Source of the DNA: Hyphococcus sp.
GTDB lineage: Bacteria; Pseudomonadota; Alphaproteobacteria; Caulobacterales; Parvularculaceae
Direction: 5' to 3'
Length of the DNA stretch: 64,000 nt
NCBI GenBank assembly: GCA_021776335.1
Contig: JAJFGB010000001.1
Location: forward strand, 427,431 to 491,430
The position numbers and the translations under genes are program-made. This document shows, in pieces, positions 41,516-49,009 of the stretch (its first letter is position 1; the number at the start of each line of letters is the position of its first letter). The notes under the pieces were generated by a model, which saw nothing but the letters and a program-made list of their open reading frames with translations, did no database searches and was not told the DNA's origin.

Positions 41516-42010
41516 ATGAAAATTCTAATTGCCAGCGCATTCGCGCTGTTTTCATCTGTCGCTATGGCGGCGGCTGAAGAAAAACCTTCCTCCGAGGCGG
41601 TCATCGCTGTCGCGGAAAGCTATCTCGCCGCTTATTCGACATTCGAGATGGAGAAAATCGAGCCATTCTTAACCGACGACATGACGTTTAACGACCCCAC
41701 TTCTGCGGGCCAGGCGCCGGGCGGCGGCGCGTTTCAATTTGAGGGCAAAACACAAGTTCTCAAAGAGCTCGGAACATTCGCCGACAGCAATAAGTCTTTT
41801 TCCGTCGATTATGATGTGGAGCGCCGCTATGAAAGTGCCGGCGTTGTCGTCTTTGTGGCGCAGTTAAACTATGAAGGCGAAACCCATGAGGGCCAAAAAT
41901 TCGCCGGCGCGGCGCCGATTGTAACGGCGGTCACGGTGACCGACGGAAAAATCAGCGCGCATTATGATTTCTTCGATTATTTGGAGAACGCCGTCGATTT
42001 TAGCGACTAG
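41516..42010 (+). CDS. Exported SnoaL/NTF2-like protein
   Basis: 164 residues, signal peptide LIASAFALFSSVAMAAA. The domain has VIAVAESYLAAYSTFEMEKI, EPFLTDDMTFNDPTS and ISAHYDFFDYLENAVDF, typical of SnoaL-like proteins that place a pocket in a curved sheet. Periplasmic and unlinked to other genes. It is the second exported SnoaL-like protein of the window but is not close in sequence to the one at 20134. Ligand unknown. Confidence 0.8.
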   Translation: MKILIASAFALFSSVAMAAAEEKPSSEAVIAVAESYLAAYSTFEMEKIEPFLTDDMTFNDPTSAGQAPGGGAFQFEGKTQVLKELGTFADSNKSFSVDYDVERRYESAGVVVFVAQLNYEGETHEGQKFAGAAPIVTAVTVTDGKISAHYDFFDYLENAVDFSD

Positions 42011-42017
42011 TCTTTAA

Positions 42018-42060
42018 TGTATGTCGTCATCCCGGACGCACAGCGCACGGGATGACGATG
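42018..42060. repeat. ATCCCGGA/TCCGGGAT-type palindromic repeat
   Basis: TGTCGTCATCCCGGACGCAC is followed by AGCGCACGGGATGACGA, so GTCATCCCG pairs with CGGGATGAC. It fills the 54-base gap between two convergent genes, where it could end transcription. Related copies are at 39850 and 55745, and a half copy is near 29778. Confidence 0.65.
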
Positions 42061-42064
42061 GCGG

Positions 42065-42406
42065 CTAATCCGTCTTTGGATTGGTAAGTAAAACGACAAC
42101 GATGACGGCGCCGCCCATGATGAAGTAATAGGTCTTCACAAAGCCTTCAAAGCCCAAAACGAACGGGGCGGCCACAAGCGCAACGCCAGCGACAAAGTCG
42201 ATCACCAGATGCACGCCAAAGGGGATCGCCTTGCGGGCGCTGAGCGAATAGCTGGTCATCAGGCTGTAAAGAAAGAGTGCGACGCCGGCGGCGACGGATA
42301 GTTGCAAGGCATGGCCCGCAAAGCCGAAATAAAACGGGGCGCCGATCAATGCGATAGCCGCGAGATAGTCGATGACCCCGTGCAGTTTGTCGTTGATGAT
42401 TCTCAT
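42065..42406 (-). CDS. Small membrane protein, SPW-repeat-like
   Basis: 113 residues, four helices in two similar halves: HGVIDYLAAIALIGAPFYFG and VHLVIDFVAGVALVAAPFVL, each with a His-x-x-x-Asp start and a Pro-Phe end, as in SPW-type repeats. The two half-repeats suggest an internal duplication. Function unknown. The 356 bases between its start and the peptidase at 42763 hold a repeat element. Confidence 0.7.
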   Translation of the reverse strand: MRIINDKLHGVIDYLAAIALIGAPFYFGFAGHALQLSVAAGVALFLYSLMTSYSLSARKAIPFGVHLVIDFVAGVALVAAPFVLGFEGFVKTYYFIMGGAVIVVVLLTNPKTD

Positions 42407-42593
42407 ATGTTTCTCTCCTGTGAGTCCCTTTCTGAGGACCGCACAGTCTATGCAGCATTGCGGCGTCTATGAAGTTGCTGGCTGGCTTTGTGATCACGGG
42501 AACCCGGCGGCTCACTCATTCGTGAACGGATTGTTTATGGATGATGCGGCGCAATATAGCGTGGGGATTGATGGCGGTGTTCGTTGCCGGCCT

Positions 42594-42748
42594 ATTCTTC
42601 CCCCATGTATGGGGGAAGTGCCGAGCGCAGCGAGGCGATGGGGGCATGTCCTTGCGCAGCGCATGTGCCGTTGTGATGAGATTTTCTCAAAGGGCAGCGA
42701 GCCCCCTCCGTCCCTTCGGGACACCTCCCCCGTAAACGGGGGAGGAAA
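42594..42748. repeat. Dispersed CCCCC/GGGGG palindromic element, copy 2
   Basis: Left hairpin CCCCCATGTATGGGGG followed by AAGTG, then GCGATGGGGGC, a less conserved middle of about 50 bases, GCCCCCTCCGTCCCTTCGGG, and the right hairpin CCCCCGTAAACGGGGG ending GAGGAA. It shares left end, right end and order with copy 1 at 40551-40676, while the middle differs. It lies just past the end of the M23 peptidase gene. Confidence 0.8.
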
Positions 42749-42762
42749 AGCTTGTCGTAGGT

Positions 42763-43767
42763 CTAGTTCCCGGCCGGCAGTGAGAATGGGTCCACTGCAT
42801 CAAGGCCAAAAGACCCCGCCGCACCGACCAGTTCGCCGGTGAGGATTTCATAATGCAGGTGGACAATGGGGGAGGCGCCGGTATTGCCGATCGGTCCGAG
42901 CAACTGCCCCTTGCTGACGGTTGCGCCGTCGGAAACGCCTGATCCGAAACTGGCAAGATGCGCATAGCGCGTGAAGACGCCGGCGCCATGATCGACGACA
43001 ATCATATTGCCGAAATCGCTGCGCGTGACGCGCTCACGGATGACGCCGTCGCCCGCCGCCAATACATCGCCGCCGGTGTCCGAGAAATAATCAATGCCTT
43101 TATGAAGTTTTCCGTTGCGCGTTCCATAGCCGGAAGAAAGGCAGGACTTTGTTGCGGGTTTCAGCAACAGCGATACGCCGTTTTTGGTTACCGTCGCCCC
43201 GGCTTTGCGCACAATGCCGTCGGCGCCAACGCTGGGTGCGTTGCTGATACCTGTATTGCACATGGTAATGTCGCCTTCGCTTACCACGATGTGTGTCGTT
43301 GCTGCCGGCGCCGCGGCTTCAGGCTCAACCACATCGCTTTCAGGCGCCTCTGGCGCAGCCCCGTCGTTTTCGGATGCGTCTGGTGTTTCTGCCGCTGCTT
43401 CAACAGCGCCGTCCTCTTCTGGAGCGGCTTCTTCGGAAGCGGCGTCCTCTGCCGGCGCTGCGTCGGCTTCGGCGCCATCTTCTACAGGCGGCTCAGCGAG
43501 GTCTTCCAGGACGTCTTCGACCGTACCGGCGACATAGTCGCCGCCGTCCTCGACCGCATCAGCGACAATTTCGCCGCCTTGCTCGACGGTGCGGCCAAGC
43601 AATGGCGAGATCACGGATTCAGCACGCGCGATTGTGCCATCGACGGCGCGGATGACGAGATCCGGCGCGCCATATTTGGCGCCGCCATACCAACCCGCGG
43701 CCAGAATTAGCACGGGCATCCATCCGCGCTTCGAAACAGTACCCAATATTGCCAGTATTATATTCAT
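42763..43767 (-). CDS. Membrane-anchored M23 (LytM-type) peptidase
   Basis: 334 residues; the start is chosen just before the membrane helix (MNIILAILGTVSKRGWMPVL, then ILAAGWY), with GGGGTGGG upstream. Residues about 60-170 are an acidic Ala/Glu/Pro-rich linker (AEDAASEEAAPEEDGAVEAA). The catalytic domain has zinc motifs HKGIDYFSDTGGDVLAAGDG and VHLHYEI, with VVDHGAGVFTRYAHLASFG between. Expected to cut peptide cross-links in peptidoglycan from the periplasmic face, or to activate amidases if degenerate; both His motifs look intact. Confidence 0.9.
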   Translation of the reverse strand: MNIILAILGTVSKRGWMPVLILAAGWYGGAKYGAPDLVIRAVDGTIARAESVISPLLGRTVEQGGEIVADAVEDGGDYVAGTVEDVLEDLAEPPVEDGAEADAAPAEDAASEEAAPEEDGAVEAAAETPDASENDGAAPEAPESDVVEPEAAAPAATTHIVVSEGDITMCNTGISNAPSVGADGIVRKAGATVTKNGVSLLLKPATKSCLSSGYGTRNGKLHKGIDYFSDTGGDVLAAGDGVIRERVTRSDFGNMIVVDHGAGVFTRYAHLASFGSGVSDGATVSKGQLLGPIGNTGASPIVHLHYEILTGELVGAAGSFGLDAVDPFSLPAGN

Positions 43768-43975
43768 TACCCACCCCCGTGGTTCCCAACATGTGACGTT
43801 ATCACAAGGCTGGATCACATGGAAGATACGCCGTTGAACAAGGCGGCCCTTGCTGGCGGGGCTTCGGTTTTCCTTGCGGAATATGCCAGACTCGCGCTTT
43901 ATAGCGCTGGAATCGCTCGCATTTTGCGCGCGCTAGCGACCGCGTGTTCAGGCGGCATCAGATGGAGACAATATA

Positions 43976-44602
43976 ATGGCGGCGATTTTATCAAATTTGA
44001 GGCAAGCGGTGATAGCCGGGCTCGTCCTCGCTGTGCTCATGTTTATCCTGTATCTGGCCGTGTGGGGCGGCAATGTGGATGGCGCGTTCTGGCGGTTTGT
44101 GTTCCGCTGGCTGCATGTCCTTTCCGGCGTGATGTGGATCGGCCTTCTTTGGTATTTCAACTTTGTCCAGATCCCGACCATGCCGGCGATCCCCGACGAG
44201 CAAAAACCGGCCATCGGCAAGCATATCGCACCAGCCGCTCTTTGGTGGTTCCGGTGGGGCGCGATGTCGACGATCGTTACAGGTCTGATCGTTGCGATGC
44301 TGAACGGGTATCTCTTCGACGTGCTGTCGCTCGGCGCAACATCGGGCTTTGCCATTGGCGGCCACACAGCGCTTGGCATCGGCATGTGGATGGGAATCAT
44401 CATGTGGTTCAATGTCTGGTTCATCATTTGGCCGAACCAGCAAAAGGCGCTCAATATCGACAATAAATATCCCGATATTGCCGCCGCCGACAAAGCCGCG
44501 GCAGGGCGCACAGCGATGCTGTTTTCGCGCACCAATACGGTGTTGTCGTTCCCCATGCTGTTTTCCATGGTAGCGGCGCAAAGCCTTTTCGGCCTGTCAT
44601 AA
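43976..44602 (+). CDS. PuuD-type (urate oxidase N-terminal domain) membrane protein
   Basis: 208 residues with about five helices. WLHVLSGVMWIGLLWYFNFV then QIPTMPAI matches the membrane domain found at the N-terminus of the bacterial urate hydroxylase PuuD, including the His in the first helix and the GH of AIGGHTALGIGMWMGIIMWF. The cytochrome c domain of full PuuD is missing, so this is the membrane part alone. Such stand-alone proteins are frequent in proteobacteria and their role is unknown. No purine genes are nearby. A GC-rich hairpin follows the stop. Confidence 0.85.
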   Translation: MAAILSNLRQAVIAGLVLAVLMFILYLAVWGGNVDGAFWRFVFRWLHVLSGVMWIGLLWYFNFVQIPTMPAIPDEQKPAIGKHIAPAALWWFRWGAMSTIVTGLIVAMLNGYLFDVLSLGATSGFAIGGHTALGIGMWMGIIMWFNVWFIIWPNQQKALNIDNKYPDIAAADKAAAGRTAMLFSRTNTVLSFPMLFSMVAAQSLFGLS

Positions 44603-44608
44603 TACTTT

Positions 44609-44634
44609 GGCGGCGGGCGTATCCGCCCGCCGCC
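44609..44634 (+). terminator. GC-rich hairpin after the PuuD-type gene
   Basis: Arms GGCGGCGGGCG and CGCCCGCCGCC pair perfectly around TATC, 7 bases past the stop. No T-run follows, so factor-independent termination is not assured. Confidence 0.45.
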
Positions 44635-44700
44635 GCCTAACTAAACGCCTGGCCTCAACATTTATGCGCAGCGCGGCGCTTGTAAAAAGCTGTAACCCTC

Positions 44701-45333
44701 ATGCCGAAATTCACCGCAGGCGTTGTCCGATTTCACAATGAGATCTTTCCCCATAAAAAGGCGTTGTTTGAAAAGCTCAGTAAAGGTCAATCGCCTGAAG
44801 CTTTGTTTATCACTTGCTCTGATGCGCGCATCGACGCCAATCTGATCACGCAAACCGAACCCGGCGATCTTTTCATCTGCCGCAATGCCGGCAACATCAT
44901 CCCGCCCCATACAGACCATACGGGCGCGATGACCGCGTCAGTGGAATTTGCCATGGCGGCGCTCAAAACCCCCAACATTGTTGTTTGCGGCCATATTGGC
45001 TGCGGCGCTATGGAAGGCGCACTTGATCCGTCGATGCTTGATAAGCTGCCGCATATGAAAAAGTGGCTCGGCTTTACCGCTGCTGCCCTCGGTATCGTCG
45101 AAGAACTGGCGGCCGGAAAATCAAAAACCGAACGCATGAAGATGCTGGTCGAGCAAAATGTGATTTTGCAGCTTCAGCATTTGCGCACCCATCCGTCTGT
45201 CGCGACGCGGCTTGCCAAAAACGACCTCAAACTACATGGCTGGGTTTACGACGTTAAGGCCGGCGCCGTTTCGGCCTATGATGAGGCACAGAACAAATTC
45301 CTGCCGGTTGAGGAGCGCTATCGCGACGTTTAG
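44701..45333 (+). CDS. Beta-class carbonic anhydrase
   Basis: 210 residues. Zinc ligands Cys39 in FITCSDARIDA (with the Asp-Arg pair), His98 and Cys101 in VVCGHIGCGAMEGAL. FICRNAGNIIPPH and the GAMTASVEFAM helix are typical. It interconverts carbon dioxide and bicarbonate in the cytoplasm. No SulP transporter is fused or adjacent. The next gene starts 31 bases later on the same strand. Confidence 0.93.
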   Translation: MPKFTAGVVRFHNEIFPHKKALFEKLSKGQSPEALFITCSDARIDANLITQTEPGDLFICRNAGNIIPPHTDHTGAMTASVEFAMAALKTPNIVVCGHIGCGAMEGALDPSMLDKLPHMKKWLGFTAAALGIVEELAAGKSKTERMKMLVEQNVILQLQHLRTHPSVATRLAKNDLKLHGWVYDVKAGAVSAYDEAQNKFLPVEERYRDV

Positions 45334-45364
45334 GGTCTGCCGTAACCGGGAAGAGGGGATTTTC

Positions 45365-46462
45365 ATGTTCAATCGCCGTGACGCCATTCGCCTGACTGCC
45401 GGCGCCGCCATCACAACAGCGGGCACTGCATCGTTTTCACCATCAATGGCCGCATCATCACCTGCGCGCCTGAAACGGCTTTATGACAATGCGCTGGTCA
45501 TCGACGCGCTTTCGTTTGCCGTTGAATGGGATGATGAAGAATATAAAGCGGTTGAACAATCCGGCTATGCGGGCATCGTCACCAGTCTTAATCGGCGCGA
45601 CTTACAGACCGCGATTGACGAACTCCTGACATGGAAGAGACGCGTTGAGGAATTTCCTGCGCGTTACATGATCGCTCTTGAGGCGAAAGATTTTGAGCGC
45701 GCCAAGCGATCAGGCAAGCTCGCGGTGATGATGAATTTTCAAAACGCAACGATGCTCGAGGGCGACGCAGACAATGTTGAAGCGCTGCATGCGCTCGGCA
45801 TGCGGTGTTTTCAGTTGACCTATAATTATCGCAACCTTCTCGGCGACGGCTGCACAGAACGCACCAATGCGGGGCTTTCCGATTTCGGCGTTGAGGTTGT
45901 TGAACGCATGAATAAAACGGGTGTTCTCGTCGACCTCTCCCATTGCGGGCGCCAGACGACCTTTGACGGCATTGAATTTTCCGAAAAACCTGTGGCGATC
46001 ACCCATTCAATTGTTGAGAAATACCGGCCGAAGCACCCGCGCGCGAAAACCGATGACCAGATCAAGGCGTTGGCGGATAAGGGCGGCGTCTTTGGCGTTG
46101 CCGCCATTGGGTATTTTGTTGGAACCGATCCCGGCGGCGAAACAACGATTGAAACCTATGCCGATCATATCGATCACGCGGTTTCTGTCGTCGGCGTTGA
46201 TCATGTGGCGCTCTCGACGGATTTTCCGTTACGCGGCATTGCAAGTTGGGCGACGCGCGAAGAATGGTACGAGCCGCGTCTTGAAGTCTTCAAGCCTAGC
46301 TATGACGTTAAATGGCCGCCTTACATTCCTGCTCTTGATACGCCGGATCGCTTTCGCAATCTGGTCGCTGTTCTCGATCGGCGCGGCTGGAAAACCGGCG
46401 ACATGGAAAAGCTGTTAGGCGGCAACTGGATGCGATTGTTCAAGGATGTTTTTGGGGATTAG
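45365..46462 (+). CDS. Tat-exported M19 membrane-dipeptidase-like protein with altered metal site
   Basis: 365 residues, start at MFNRRDAIRLTAGAAITTAG, a twin-arginine signal. The M19 fold is clear: RCFQLTYNYRNLLGDGCTER, VLVDLSHCGRQTTFDGI and AITHSIVEKYRPKHPRA supply the His ligands, and VDHVALSTDF the late Asp. The first metal motif, His-x-Asp in VIDGHND of typical members, reads VIDALSF here (residues 45-51). The bridging Glu segment reads VMMNFQNATML, with Asn/Gln instead of Glu. So the protein may bind one metal or none, or have another activity. The usual reaction is dipeptide hydrolysis. Periplasmic. Confidence 0.8.
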   Translation: MFNRRDAIRLTAGAAITTAGTASFSPSMAASSPARLKRLYDNALVIDALSFAVEWDDEEYKAVEQSGYAGIVTSLNRRDLQTAIDELLTWKRRVEEFPARYMIALEAKDFERAKRSGKLAVMMNFQNATMLEGDADNVEALHALGMRCFQLTYNYRNLLGDGCTERTNAGLSDFGVEVVERMNKTGVLVDLSHCGRQTTFDGIEFSEKPVAITHSIVEKYRPKHPRAKTDDQIKALADKGGVFGVAAIGYFVGTDPGGETTIETYADHIDHAVSVVGVDHVALSTDFPLRGIASWATREEWYEPRLEVFKPSYDVKWPPYIPALDTPDRFRNLVAVLDRRGWKTGDMEKLLGGNWMRLFKDVFGD

Positions 46463-46602
46463 CAACGCCTGGTCACCCAGTGGAACCCACAGCTTGACTT
46501 GTTTTGCGGTCAATTCATGATTTCTTGCACAATTAACATTGGCCTCGCGCCAGTAATGGTTGCATAAGAGAGAGACGGATATAGCGGGCGGGGGCCGAAC
46601 GA

Positions 46603-47253
46603 ATGACTTTATTTGGGTTTGCCAGATATCGCATGGCGCTTGCCATGATTATCTGCATGGGTTTGTCGAATTATCCGGCGATTGCGAAACAGGAAACGCA
46701 ACTGGCGGAAATTGAGTTTGAGACGCTGTTCATCGAGATCTCCGAAGAGGACAGTAATTTTACGGTCGTTGATGCGCGTATGGATGAAACAGCGACGGCG
46801 GCTGTGTTTTTCGGCGTTCTGGGCGCTGGTCTAACGTCTGCGGGAAATGCTGCCCACGACGACAAGAAAGCCGACACCCTGCGTGAGGCTGCAGCGAAAA
46901 TCGACCTCTCATCATTATTGCTCGACGCCATGAACCAGACGTTCGCGTCGAGTGAAGATATTGCCATGGCGTCAGGCCAGGATATGGCGTCGCATACGCT
47001 TGTCGTCGAGATTCGTAATTGGGGCCTCTTGAGAAAGAACAAGGAAAGTCAGGAAATGCGCTCGTTCCTCAATCTGACGCTCAAAATACGCGACAACAAG
47101 AATGAGATCATATGGGAGAAGAAAAGAGAAAACGCTGTCGGCGACAAGTCCAGTTTGTTTGAGGACTACACAGAAGAAAAACTAACGTCGGAAATGGAAG
47201 CGGTGGCGGAAAAGACGGGCCGCTATATCGCCTATCAATTTATCTATCGCTAG
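46603..47253 (+). CDS. Hypothetical exported protein, partner of the following lipoprotein
   Basis: 216 residues with signal peptide (ALAMIICMGLSNYPAIAK). It includes a small-residue, glycine-rich segment (AAVFFGVLGAGLTSAGNAAH) and ends in an alpha/beta part (LNLTLKIRDNKNEIIWEKKR, then VAEKTGRYIAYQFIYR). No family recognised. It lies 13 bases before a lipoprotein of similar size and similar C-terminal logic, and the two form an operon closed by a hairpin. Confidence 0.65.
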   Translation: MTLFGFARYRMALAMIICMGLSNYPAIAKQETQLAEIEFETLFIEISEEDSNFTVVDARMDETATAAVFFGVLGAGLTSAGNAAHDDKKADTLREAAAKIDLSSLLLDAMNQTFASSEDIAMASGQDMASHTLVVEIRNWGLLRKNKESQEMRSFLNLTLKIRDNKNEIIWEKKRENAVGDKSSLFEDYTEEKLTSEMEAVAEKTGRYIAYQFIYR

Positions 47254-47266
47254 GAAGGGACACAGC

Positions 47267-47911
47267 ATGAAACGTTTTGTTATTTTGATATTTGCCGCCC
47301 TCGGGCTTTCTGCTTGCGCATTTGGCGACGCGGAACTCGCCCTCGGGTTAAATCCGGAAACAACCAACAAGGGGCTGATATCGGAGGCGTCGTCTGCGAC
47401 GCTTTATCTTGCCGATGTTGACGACCAGCGTACCGATAAGGAGCGCATCGGCTATAAGCGAAACGGCTATGGCATGAAGACTGCCGATATTCTTGCCGAA
47501 ACGCCGCCGCCGGAAGTTGTGAAAGAGTCGCTTGCTGTTGTTCTTGAGACTAATGGCCATTCTTTGGGCGCCGCTGATGAGCGCTATGCGCTGCAGACGA
47601 CACTCAACAATTTCTGGTTCGATTATAAAACAGGCTTTGTTAGCGTAGAATTTTACGGCAGTATACAAGCCGTACTTTCGCTCGTTGATCAGTCAACAGG
47701 TGATGCGGTCTATTCTGAAACCTTTGACGGTTATCACTCTGAAAAGACCGGCGGTGGCTTGAAGGGAACGTGGGAGCGCATCATGAATGAAACGCTGGCG
47801 GACCTTGCAAAAAAGGTGAATCTCTCGCCGGGTTTCAAGGATGCGCTGGACGGGATTGCAAGCAATGCAGCGGTTGACGACGCCGTTGCCGCGGATGTTT
47901 CGGGTTCCTGA
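47267..47911 (+). CDS. YajG-like lipoprotein
   Basis: 214 residues with a lipoprotein signal (FVILIFAALGLSACAFG, lipobox LSAC). TLYLADVDDQRTDKERIGYK near residue 45, PPPEVVKESLAVVLETNGHS and LNNFWFDYKTGFVSVEFYGS follow the layout of YajG-type outer-membrane lipoproteins, which are uncharacterised. Second gene of the pair with 46603-47253. Confidence 0.7.
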   Translation: MKRFVILIFAALGLSACAFGDAELALGLNPETTNKGLISEASSATLYLADVDDQRTDKERIGYKRNGYGMKTADILAETPPPEVVKESLAVVLETNGHSLGAADERYALQTTLNNFWFDYKTGFVSVEFYGSIQAVLSLVDQSTGDAVYSETFDGYHSEKTGGGLKGTWERIMNETLADLAKKVNLSPGFKDALDGIASNAAVDDAVAADVSGS

Positions 47912-47932
47912 TCTATTGGCGCCCGCACATTG

Positions 47933-47959
47933 AAAGCCGGACCTAATTGGTCCGGCTTT
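47933..47959 (+). terminator. Hairpin terminator after the lipoprotein pair
   Basis: Perfect 11-bp arms AAAGCCGGACC and GGTCCGGCTTT around TAATT, 22 bases past the stop and followed by CGCTTGTT. The A-run before and T-run inside the stem end suit a Rho-independent terminator. Confidence 0.7.
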
Positions 47960-48035
47960 CGCTTGTTGGTTCTATGAGGCTGAATACTGTCAGATTCACT
48001 TAGCCAAGACGCGAGCAATCTGGCATAGACTTCAG

Positions 48036-48551
48036 ATGGTCACAGATTACGACGAGATTTACCGTGAAACAAAACACGCGCTTGGTCCGCCGACGCAGGT
48101 TTTTGTCGATTTTTTCAGGCTCTTTAAAAGAAAAAGCGCCGCCATTCTCGATATTGGCTGCGGGCAGGGGCGCGATGCGCTGTTCATAGCGCGCCTGGGC
48201 CATCATGTGACAGCTGTTGATTTTGCGCCTGCCGGCGTCGACGATCTCGTGAAAGACGCATTGAGTGAAGGCTTGTCGATTGACGGCGTTGTCGCCGATA
48301 TCCGCAATTATGAACTGCCATCAACATTCGATGTTATTGTCATCGATCGGACGTTACACATGCTGGCTGAGGCTGAACGCATCACGGTCCTGAAGCGGTT
48401 GATCAAGCATGTGACGCGTGAGGGGTTCGTCCTGATTGCCGATGAAAAATCAAATATCGAAGGGTTCAACGCTGTTTTCGATCAATCGGATTTCCAATGG
48501 ACCAGGGTTTTAAAGCGCCGTGGATATCTGTTTGTTCAAAAAGCGGCATGA
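48036..48551 (+). CDS. Class I SAM-dependent methyltransferase
   Basis: 171 residues. SAM site AILDIGCGQGRDALFIARLG, acidic loop VTAVDFAPAG, VVADIRNYELP and FDVIVIDRTLHML, then a short C-terminus. The Gly-Gln-Gly-Arg-Asp pattern recalls TehB-like small methyltransferases. Substrate unknown. It starts the plus-strand run methyltransferase, DoxX-like protein, HLD-II dehalogenase. Confidence 0.88.
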   Translation: MVTDYDEIYRETKHALGPPTQVFVDFFRLFKRKSAAILDIGCGQGRDALFIARLGHHVTAVDFAPAGVDDLVKDALSEGLSIDGVVADIRNYELPSTFDVIVIDRTLHMLAEAERITVLKRLIKHVTREGFVLIADEKSNIEGFNAVFDQSDFQWTRVLKRRGYLFVQKAA

Positions 48552-48584
48552 TTTAAACGAAACATTCAAACCGGAGAGAAACAA

Positions 48585-48920
48585 ATGAGTCTATTTCGAA
48601 AAATAATTCTGATTGTTTTGATCTTGATGAGCCTTGCCGCTGGCGCCGCAAAAGTTTTGCAGATGCCGCAGGAGATTCAGTTTTTTCAGACTGCGGGGCT
48701 AGGTATTGTATTGCTGATGGTCCTGGGTGTTGTTCAGGTCGTCGGGGCCGGTCTTGCAGCGGTTCCAAAGACCAGAACAATTGGCGCCGGGCTCATGGGC
48801 GTTGGATTTCTTGTTTCCGCGGCCGTTATTTTTATGACCGGCAATATCGGCTTTGGTGTGTTTTCTCTTTTGCCGGTCGCTTTGGCGGGTTTTTTGATGA
48901 CTGGCGCGCGCGAAGTGTAA
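48585..48920 (+). CDS. DoxX-like small membrane protein
   Basis: 111 residues, four helices (IILIVLILMSLAAGAAKVLQ, GLGIVLLMVLGVVQVVGAGL, TIGAGLMGVGFLVSAAVIFM, GFGVFSLLPVALAGFLMTGA). The spacing and the AGAAKV end of helix 1 match the DoxX-like family. Starts 33 bases after the methyltransferase gene with GGAGAG upstream. Function unknown. Confidence 0.75.
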   Translation: MSLFRKIILIVLILMSLAAGAAKVLQMPQEIQFFQTAGLGIVLLMVLGVVQVVGAGLAAVPKTRTIGAGLMGVGFLVSAAVIFMTGNIGFGVFSLLPVALAGFLMTGAREV

Positions 48921-49009
48921 GCGCAGCGCATGCGCTTGTTTAGCAACGGCCTTGCGACTAGCTTTCAGGGCTTCAGGCGCTGCCAGCGCCGGTTATCAGG
49001 GTGTGGTTC

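Noticed and set aside
43819-44466. 215-codon plus-strand frame overlapping the PuuD-type gene
   Set aside because: Out-of-frame shadow; the overlapping frame has clear membrane helices and family motifs.
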